Of a stretch of 40,742 bases of DNA, positions 35,122 through 40,742 are shown piece after piece. Made by a program: the position numbers and the translations under genes. The notes beneath the pieces are model-generated. The model did no database searches, had not been told where the DNA came from, and saw only the letters and a program-made list of their open reading frames with translations. How positions within the stretch are numbered: the first letter of the stretch is position 1; the number at the start of each line of letters is the position of its first letter. The stretch is from Saprospiraceae bacterium (lineage in GTDB: Bacteria; Bacteroidota; Bacteroidia; Chitinophagales; Saprospiraceae), in NCBI GenBank assembly GCA_013001975.1, contig JABDKX010000072.1, positions 1-40,742 on the forward strand, read 5' to 3'.

Positions 35122-35507
35122 TCATGCATACCTACGAAAAACATAGGCGTCCCAATTGGTGTAGCGACATCAATTATCTTTTCAGTTATAAATCCTCCAT
35201 CATCAACACGTAAGACAACTTCTGATTGCTCTGGAAGCGTTTCTATACAAGCATAACACAACAAAGAAGCAGACATACACAAGTCAAGATTTAACTCTGA
35301 AATTAAAACATCTAGATTTAACAGATGTCCTCTTGGGTCCTCAATGGTTTCTATAGGTTCAAGATCTTGGATAATATCATTTACCCTTTCTTGAACTATT
35401 TGAACATCTTCAATTATGACGGCCTCACAGAATTTACTTAATCTATCAATTTGACAAGAAGAAAAGATTACAAGCAATAAAATCAAGGAGTAGAAATGTT
35501 TTCTCAT
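35118..35507 (-). CDS. Putative lipoprotein
   Basis: 129 aa when started at ATG 35507 (MRKHFYSLILLLVIFSSCQ), which gives a lipoprotein signal with lipobox FSSC; the longest frame adds 21 residues that hide it. The mature part is acidic, with predicted helices (EDVQIVQERVNDIIQDLEPI), and has four further cysteines, three of them in LCMSASLLCYACIE, that may form disulfides. The C-terminal part (SEVVLRVDDGGFITEKIIDV) looks like a beta-hairpin. Function unknown. It sits downstream of the PqiA-like gene on the same strand, with a ~77-nt gap. Confidence 0.7.
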   Translation of the reverse strand: MRKHFYSLILLLVIFSSCQIDRLSKFCEAVIIEDVQIVQERVNDIIQDLEPIETIEDPRGHLLNLDVLISELNLDLCMSASLLCYACIETLPEQSEVVLRVDDGGFITEKIIDVATPIGTPMFFVGMHD

Positions 35508-35584
35508 CGTTTTTTTATTTACTGACGAGCCCAGCTGTTTCAATATTTTTAATGGAACGTTAAATTCCATTAATAAAATATTAA

Positions 35585-36886
35585 TTAAGCAATATCTCTT
35601 TTCATTTTCTTATGTATCAAGGTGCTCATCACAATCGATAACACGCAATAAGCCGTGAAAAATATAATACCAGAAGATAATTTTGAGTAGTTGACTGTAT
35701 CAATTGCTGAAGAGGAGGTTTGCCCAGATAAATCCCCAAGTTGAGAACTTAATAAGCCATAAAAACCAATGTATGACATAAAAATTGCTACAACAAAGAC
35801 GTCAGCCATGCTCCATTTACCCATGTAAAAAATGACTATTTCGACAAACTTCTTTTGCCTCATTTTTTCAAGATATAAATACATCCCGCTTAACAACATT
35901 TTTAAAAATGGAAGCACAATACTGAAAACTAAAATAAGAATACCTACAATTTTTAAGTCAATGCCCTTCCCTTCCAATAACGTTCTCGTTACATCAACAA
36001 TACTCTTGCTTTGGTAATACATGACTTGCTCGTCAAAATGTATATTCTCTCCTAATAAACTCACATCCACTGAAGTCAATCTGGCATCCAAATCAATCAT
36101 TGGAAGCGTCAAACCTAAGGTCAATGAAATAATACAAATCAAACCCAACCACAACATCGATGGTTTGAAGTTAAGCGTCTTCATACCAAGTAGAAGCAAA
36201 ATTACTGAAATCAATAATCCACCAATGGTTTTGATTAGAAATTGCTCTTTTACTTCTATAGTATCTTCTACTTTTCTGATGAGCTTGGTATTGGTAGCTT
36301 GAATATTATCGGTTCCATATTTTTCAAAATATGGCATTCGTGGATCTTCTTTCTTCTCACCTAATTCATCTGCTAGCATATCTCCTATAGATTCGCTTAT
36401 TGCCGCTTTGATCTCTGGTATTTTTCTTTCCAACTCATTCATTAATGATTGTGAAATTGTTGGGATTTGAGATTTAAAATCTATTTTTTGAATTTCCTTT
36501 TCAATATTCTTTTTGAATAAGCCTACGAACATTTTACCCAGCGATTTGCTTTTTCCATCTTCAGCCTGGGCTTCCATCAAAACATCTATAAGCTTTCCAG
36601 ATTCGAAGTACTCTTTGTATAATTGGTTTAGATAAATTTCAATTTGGTCTTTAATGCCGCTCATATCTGAAGCATTTATTTCAAATTGATCCACATTCTT
36701 TTCTAGGATACCAAATACCTTTTCTTTCCAAATATCTAGATTAAATAATCCATACTTAATCATGTTCACTTCAGCGAAATCATATTTATATTCATTTTCC
36801 AGATTTGAAACATGATATAAATGTTTACCATTCCAAGAAGAAAATAATAAAATGGAAGCTATAGCTATTGAAAGAATGTATTTCAT
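35585..36886 (-). CDS. PqiA-like (paraquat-inducible protein A) membrane protein
   Basis: 433 aa. Residues 3-17 are a hydrophobic start (signal anchor). Residues 20-215 form a helical, charged domain. Five further hydrophobic segments follow (about 219-235, 245-263, 312-332, 361-383, 404-424). The second half carries the PqiA signature: LPFLKMLLSGMYLY and then GKWSMADVFVVAIFMSYIGF, where GxWSMxDVFVVA is diagnostic. PqiA proteins belong to envelope lipid-homeostasis systems in Proteobacteria, where they have two such modules; here there is one module plus a long N-terminal domain not typical of PqiA. No MCE (PqiB) gene is adjacent. Confidence 0.8.
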   Translation of the reverse strand: MKYILSIAIASILLFSSWNGKHLYHVSNLENEYKYDFAEVNMIKYGLFNLDIWKEKVFGILEKNVDQFEINASDMSGIKDQIEIYLNQLYKEYFESGKLIDVLMEAQAEDGKSKSLGKMFVGLFKKNIEKEIQKIDFKSQIPTISQSLMNELERKIPEIKAAISESIGDMLADELGEKKEDPRMPYFEKYGTDNIQATNTKLIRKVEDTIEVKEQFLIKTIGGLLISVILLLLGMKTLNFKPSMLWLGLICIISLTLGLTLPMIDLDARLTSVDVSLLGENIHFDEQVMYYQSKSIVDVTRTLLEGKGIDLKIVGILILVFSIVLPFLKMLLSGMYLYLEKMRQKKFVEIVIFYMGKWSMADVFVVAIFMSYIGFYGLLSSQLGDLSGQTSSSAIDTVNYSKLSSGIIFFTAYCVLSIVMSTLIHKKMKRDIA

Positions 36887-37010
36887 TGTAATTTATAATT
36901 CGAATAACGAAAATATCGAAGCTTTACGTATTTCAGCTCTCACTTCTCTTTTGTCTATTATATAATAATGAGATTAGTAATGTAAAAGTTACAATAATAG
37001 GACTTCTATC

Positions 37011-37970
37011 TTAAAATTGCATCCAAGGATATTGACTTGTCAAATCATTAATCTTTTGGGTTCTGTTTTTTTCAAACTTTTTATATTCCTCAGAATCCGG
37101 AAACAATGGCTTATGTTGTAAAGATTGGTTGACATTTTTTATGCGATTTCTCAAGTCCTCTTCTTTTTCAAATAACCCAAATTTTTCAAACCGATTAAAT
37201 ATAATATCCAAAGCTAAATCATTTGGGTGAATGAGGTCTCTTTTATAAAATCGATAATCTCTTAGGTCATCAATCATAATTTCAAAGGAAGGGAAATAAT
37301 GACAACGATCATTTTCATTTATAAATTCATGAATGGCATTTAGACAGATGGCTTTACTATGCATGTTTTCTACAATACCATCTCGTGTATGTCGGACTGG
37401 ACTTAACGTAAAGATGAAGTTAATCTCCTTCTGGGAATTGTCATCTAATAACTGTTTAATTTCACTCAATGCTTCTTTTATTTGTTCTTTAGTCAGCAGT
37501 TGTCTTTTGAAACAATTACTTGGACGTTTATGGCAATTATTTACAATATTACCCGTCTTAAGATCCTCAAATACGAAAGCCGTTCCTATCGTTATAAATA
37601 CGTATTCTGTTTGTTTAATAAATTCAGAAGCCCTTGAAAGATTGAGATTTGCATTTAAAATATAGTCTTCTTTATTTGATTTATTAAAACTTGAATGAAA
37701 ATCTGAGTGAGACCAAATGCCATTTTGATTATTAAGTTGGTCTTCAGGCAGCGAATCAGATGAAAAAACCCTCTTTAGAATAGTCAATATGCTGATGGGA
37801 TTAAAAGTAATGCCAGCAGGATTTGTAAAGATTTGATATTGAAGCGATTTCAACTTTTGCGCTATTTCCACAGAAAAGCAAGATCCAAGGGATAATATCT
37901 TTTGTGAATACAGAATTTTGGGTTCTAATTCTTGAATTTCTATGGTCGTTCGCCATTTAATTTCCATCAT
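37011..37970 (-). CDS. GSCFA-domain protein (SGNH-like hydrolase)
   Basis: 319 aa, no clear signal peptide. The family motif SLGSCFSVEIAQKL (about 27-40) gives GSCFA its name and is the probable nucleophile block of a GDSL/SGNH-like fold. TNPAGITFNPISI and FTLSPVRHTRDGIVEN follow at the conserved blocks II and III. The C-terminal DLIHPNDLALDIIF carries the Asp-x-x-His pair of the catalytic triad. Such proteins are common in Bacteroidota and probably act as esterases on envelope glycans. The start codon is the first or second of two consecutive ATGs. Confidence 0.9.
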   Translation of the reverse strand: MMEIKWRTTIEIQELEPKILYSQKILSLGSCFSVEIAQKLKSLQYQIFTNPAGITFNPISILTILKRVFSSDSLPEDQLNNQNGIWSHSDFHSSFNKSNKEDYILNANLNLSRASEFIKQTEYVFITIGTAFVFEDLKTGNIVNNCHKRPSNCFKRQLLTKEQIKEALSEIKQLLDDNSQKEINFIFTLSPVRHTRDGIVENMHSKAICLNAIHEFINENDRCHYFPSFEIMIDDLRDYRFYKRDLIHPNDLALDIIFNRFEKFGLFEKEEDLRNRIKNVNQSLQHKPLFPDSEEYKKFEKNRTQKINDLTSQYPWMQF

Positions 37971-38216
37971 TTATGGCTTTATTTAACATTAAAATTGTCA
38001 TATGATAAATATCTTTAATTTACTACGCTTTGTGGCATATTGATTGCCTTTTTTATATAATGCGGTAATGATATATGAATAATTTATTAACTGTTTTATA
38101 TACCTTTTATTGATATTTCGTCAATTTAAAGTCTTGAGGGCTATAAATTGTCTGAATATTCATTATTTGTATTAATTTAGTCGTTCCCGTTGACTGAACT
38201 AACGAAAGTTAAATTT

Positions 38217-39269
38217 ATGAAGATGAAGATTACAAGATACTTATTTGTTTTTGCTGCACTTTTAGGTGGGCTAGGCTCAATAAATGCACAAGACATACAC
38301 TTCTCACAGTTTTACATGTCACCTTTAAATTTGAACCCAGCGATGACTGGTGTGATGAATTGTAATACACGAGTTGTAGTAAATTATAGAAACCAATGGT
38401 CGCAAGTATTAAAAGGAGATGCTTACAGTACATATTCTGCATCGTATGATCAGAAAATAGCTGTAGGAAGATCTGATTACTTCGGTATCGGTGGAACCTT
38501 ATGGGGCGATACTGCTGGTGATTTGAACTACGGAACGACAACAGGAAGGATATCATTCTCTTATGCTAAAAAAATGGGGGGCTACAGAAAGTCTGCTAGA
38601 TATTTGGTATTTGGAGCAGACGCTGGTGTATCTCAAAGAAAAATTGATTTAACAAATGCACGTTGGCCTTCACAACATGATGGTAATGGTGGTTTTGATC
38701 CAACGCTTGATGGTGGATCAACTAATGTACAAGATCCAGATTTCCTTCACGGTGACTTGTCTGCTGGACTAATGTTTTTTAATGTAATGGACGAAGCTAC
38801 TAATTGGTACTTGGGTATTGCTTTACACCACTTAAACCAACCTTCAGTTTCATTTACAGGAAACCAAGAAACATTGACAGGAAGATTAACAGCACATGCT
38901 GGTGGTCAATTTGAAATCAACAGAGATTTCAGTGTACTTCCAGGTGTTATTTATATGTCACAAGGACAACACAAAGAATTAAACTTAGGTGCTTCGGCAA
39001 GATTTAACTTAGGATCTCGTTCTGATGGACAATCTTGGCAACTAGGTGGATGGTACAGAATAGGAAATAAAGTTGAAGGTGGTATCCACTCAGATGCATT
39101 TATTCTTTCTACAAGATTTGATTACGGAAATTATGGGATCGGATTTAGTTATGATGTAACTGTCTCTAAATTAAGTCAAGCAGGAAGTGCTAATGGTGCT
39201 TTCGAATTTTCACTTAATTATTTAATCTGTGGACCAGAGAAGAGATCAGTTTACTGTCCAAGATTCTAA
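38217..39269 (+). CDS. PorP/SprF-family type IX secretion membrane protein
   Basis: 350 aa. The ATG at 38217 (MKMKITRYLFVFAALLGGLGS) gives a proper signal peptide ending INAQ; the longest frame starts 27 nt upstream at TTG. Mature features are DIHFSQFYMSPLNLNPAMTG, the PorP/SprF N-terminal signature, then barrel strands of alternating residues. The C-terminus NGAFEFSLNYLICGP ends with a short cysteine-containing tail. Family members are outer-membrane barrels that help export or anchor T9SS type B cargo such as SprB. No type B gene is adjacent; the closest in the window is the adhesin at 18752-20590. A strong terminator follows. Confidence 0.94.
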   Translation: MKMKITRYLFVFAALLGGLGSINAQDIHFSQFYMSPLNLNPAMTGVMNCNTRVVVNYRNQWSQVLKGDAYSTYSASYDQKIAVGRSDYFGIGGTLWGDTAGDLNYGTTTGRISFSYAKKMGGYRKSARYLVFGADAGVSQRKIDLTNARWPSQHDGNGGFDPTLDGGSTNVQDPDFLHGDLSAGLMFFNVMDEATNWYLGIALHHLNQPSVSFTGNQETLTGRLTAHAGGQFEINRDFSVLPGVIYMSQGQHKELNLGASARFNLGSRSDGQSWQLGGWYRIGNKVEGGIHSDAFILSTRFDYGNYGIGFSYDVTVSKLSQAGSANGAFEFSLNYLICGPEKRSVYCPRF

Positions 39270-39282
39270 AAAAAGATATATT

Positions 39283-39304
39283 AACAAAGAAAGTTTTCTT
39301 TGTT
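39283..39304 (+). terminator. First hairpin after porP/sprF
   Basis: Perfect 9-bp stem AACAAAGAA/TTCTTTGTT with a 4-nt loop, 13 nt after the stop. It is followed by A residues rather than T, so alone it is a weak terminator. It may act with the next hairpin or protect the 3' end. Confidence 0.4.
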
Positions 39305-39305
39305 G

Positions 39306-39347
39306 AAAAAAATCCTTGTCTAATTAATTTTTAGGCAAGGATTTTTT
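39306..39347 (+). terminator. Rho-independent terminator of porP/sprF
   Basis: The 11-bp stem AATCCTTGTCT (39311-39321) / AGGCAAGGATT (39333-39343), one G-U pair, is flanked by A7 and T6 tracts. This gives a strong terminator working in the plus direction and perhaps in both. Confidence 0.9.
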
Positions 39348-39427
39348 CATACCTTGAATTAAGTTTTGATGAGAAACCCATTTGCAATATATTTTCCCCT
39401 CTTTTTTAATTATTAATAACTAATTAC

Positions 39428-39844
39428 ATGTTTGGAAATACTAAAAAAACCGGTTCGGATTATTCTTCTACTTCTAATTCTTCAGCAATTAATACATTGG
39501 TTGCAGGAACTCATATCGAAGGTAAAATAGTTGCAAAAAGTGACATAAGAATCGATGGTTCTGTTGAAGGCATTTTAAATTGTTCTGGAAAGTTAATTAT
39601 TGGGTCAGATGGAAAAGTTGAAGGAGAGTCGACTTGCCAAAATGCTGTTATAGAAGGAAGCTTTCGTGGAACGCTTATAGTTGAAGACACTTTAGACGTC
39701 AGAAATAATGCAAACGTTGTTGGAGAAATTAAGACTGGTAAACTTAATGTTGATACTGGTGCTGTCTTTAACGGAAATTGCGACATGGGTCAAAAAATAA
39801 AGAGCATTCCTCAAGGAGAAAAAACAGAAGCTTCTGCTTCTTAG
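39428..39844 (+). CDS. Bactofilin (polymer-forming cytoskeletal protein)
   Basis: 138 aa. After a short polar N-terminus (about 1-20, rich in Ser/Thr) comes the right-handed beta-helix of bactofilins. Regular hydrophobic triplets repeat with turns: ALVAG-type start NTLVAGTHIEGKIVAKSDIR, then DGSVEGILNCSGKLIIG, GKVEGESTCQNAVIEG and LNVDTGAVFNGNCDMG. Bactofilins self-assemble into filaments without nucleotides and act in cell shape and envelope organisation. The next gene starts 11 nt downstream, so the two likely form an operon. Confidence 0.96.
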   Translation: MFGNTKKTGSDYSSTSNSSAINTLVAGTHIEGKIVAKSDIRIDGSVEGILNCSGKLIIGSDGKVEGESTCQNAVIEGSFRGTLIVEDTLDVRNNANVVGEIKTGKLNVDTGAVFNGNCDMGQKIKSIPQGEKTEASAS

Positions 39845-39855
39845 ATCATATACTT

Positions 39856-40248
39856 TTGAGTAAGCAACAGTTTATTAAAATATTACTTTTTTCAGGAGCA
39901 AGTTGTGTCTTGCTCTTTTTCCTTACTTCTCTGTTAATTGAGATTTCTGCTTATAAGGATTTTCTAATCTTTTCGATCATCCTTTTTTCTGTTCTATCTG
40001 TCGGAACTTATCTTTTAGGTGAGAATGCTATTAAGAGTAAAGATGGATCTGCATTTATTCGGATCGTTATTATGAATGTCTTTCTTAAGCTTGTTGGATC
40101 ATTTGTGTTCGTATTAGCATATGCTAAGCTAGCTAAGCCTGCTGATAAAATGTTTTTAATACCATTTTTGATTTGCTACTTGGTATACTTAATATCTGAA
40201 ACTTATTTTCTCAATATTCAAGCAAGACAAACAAAAGCGAATCCTTAA
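39856..40248 (+). CDS. Small four-helix membrane protein, ATP-synthase-I-like
   Basis: 130 aa with four hydrophobic segments (about 10-28, 36-55, 72-92, 99-118). The start is TTG at 39856, 11 nt after the bactofilin stop; the longer frame overlaps bactofilin and encodes only polar residues. Order and topology resemble the small membrane proteins (AtpI-like / DUF6168 type) that sit between bactofilin and atpB in many Bacteroidota, including a late FLKLVGSFVFVL helix. Here no atp genes follow; the next gene is trhO on the other strand. Its role in ATP synthase is therefore inference. Confidence 0.6.
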   Translation: MSKQQFIKILLFSGASCVLLFFLTSLLIEISAYKDFLIFSIILFSVLSVGTYLLGENAIKSKDGSAFIRIVIMNVFLKLVGSFVFVLAYAKLAKPADKMFLIPFLICYLVYLISETYFLNIQARQTKANP

Positions 40249-40254
40249 TGCATT

Positions 40255-40742
40255 CTACTTTTGAAGCGCATCGTTTTTATTGTGAGCCTTATATCTTCCT
40301 TTTCCGAATTTTGTCCCATTAAATTCTGTCGTTTTTCTCAATTCGATTTGTTGATCTTCAGGTAATTTATTAAAAGTTTTACATTTTGAAGAACAAGTAC
40401 CTTCATATTCCTTTTTACAACTTTCACATTGTATAAATAATATATGGCAAGCATCATTTGCACAATTGGTATGCGCGTCACAAGTCTCTCCACATTGATG
40501 GCACTTAGCAATAACATCACTGCTTATTCTTTCTCCCAGTCGATCATCGAAAACAAAGTTCTTTCCGATAAACTTATTTTCAAGTCCTTGCTTTTCGGCT
40601 TGTCTTGCGTATTCAATAATACCACCTTCAAGTTGATAGACATTTTTAAAACCTTTATGCTTAAAATAGGCGCTTGCTTTTTCACATCTGATACCTCCTG
40701 TGCAATACATCAGAATTTTCTCTTCTTTCTTTTCGCTGATCA
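40255..40742 (-). CDS. trhO: tRNA uridine(34) hydroxylase TrhO, 5'-truncated by window
   Basis: Only the C-terminal ~162 residues are inside the window; the gene continues beyond 40742. The rhodanese active site is in [17 protein letters not shown], with the catalytic cysteine in CTGGIRC, as in E. coli YceA/TrhO, which makes 5-hydroxyuridine in tRNA from prephenate-independent oxygen chemistry. [16 protein letters not shown] follows. The C-terminus is cysteine-rich ([30 protein letters not shown]), a family zinc-type module. It ends 6 nt from the convergent small membrane protein gene. Confidence 0.95.
   Translation of the reverse strand, partial: ISEKKEEKILMYCTGGIRCEKASAYFKHKGFKNVYQLEGGIIEYARQAEKQGLENKFIGKNFVFDDRLGERISSDVIAKCHQCGETCDAHTNCANDACHILFIQCESCKKEYEGTCSSKCKTFNKLPEDQQIELRKTTEFNGTKFGKGRYKAHNKNDALQK

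Noticed and set aside
39778-39855. 26-residue N-terminal extension of the small membrane protein
   Set aside because: It overlaps the end of the bactofilin gene and encodes only polar, basic residues before the first helix.

Overview
The window is an AT-rich chromosomal segment from a member of the Bacteroidota, probably close to the Saprospiria/Chitinophagia side; the phylum is well supported, the class is a guess. Support comes from type IX secretion (T9SS) cargo with type A and type B C-terminal signals, a PorP/SprF protein, families typical of the phylum (GSCFA, DUF2480, bactofilin), and repeated occurrences of the Bacteroidota promoter -7 box TAnnTTTG, once with an exact TTTG box 19 nt upstream. 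I see no phage, insertion sequence, CRISPR array, tRNA or integration site. Most genes are housekeeping or envelope genes.

Layout. 1-421: the 5' end of a 16S rRNA gene on the minus strand with its promoter, divergent from serC. 422-2219: serC, overlapped by a YgjP-type metallopeptidase gene. 2259-2499: a promoter-to-terminator intergenic unit that looks like a structured RNA and holds a 22-codon hydrophobic ORF. 2508-7754 (minus): dnaE followed by two thioredoxin-fold proteins and a lipoprotein. 8077-10494 (minus): a secreted M43 metalloprotease with three calcium-type repeats. 10824-13707: a PfkB kinase, an overlooked 41-aa membrane protein and an M24 aminopeptidase P. 13869-18744 (plus): rpoN, a polysaccharide flippase, a MarR regulator and mtaB. 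18752-22918: two T9SS cargo proteins (type B adhesin-like, type A arylsulfotransferase-like) and a small barrel-like protein.

23176-27073 (plus) is the most regulatory part. A secreted protein made of three ~105-aa repeats is followed closely by a LytS-type histidine kinase and a LytTR response regulator. Next comes a LexA/CI-like XRE-S24 repressor with a complete self-cleavage signature (Ala102-Gly103, Ser139, Lys178) and a perfect palindrome at its own transcription start. A long hairpin lies just upstream of the first gene.

27067-40742: a secreted orphan; fused ftcD (histidine/folate metabolism); DUF2480, scpB and a small membrane protein; a Dabb lipoprotein with a DksA/TraR zinc-finger protein; hemA; a multi-pass membrane protein; a lipoprotein; a PqiA-like protein; a GSCFA protein; PorP/SprF with a strong terminator; bactofilin with a small membrane protein resembling those upstream of atpB; and the 5'-truncated tRNA hydroxylase gene trhO.

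A striking architectural trait is that seven of nine convergent gene pairs end within 7 nt of each other or overlap, two of them sharing a self-complementary stop tetranucleotide (CTAG, TTAA). Several starts were moved from the longest ORF to internal ATG or TTG codons, using signal peptides, promoter boxes or overlaps.
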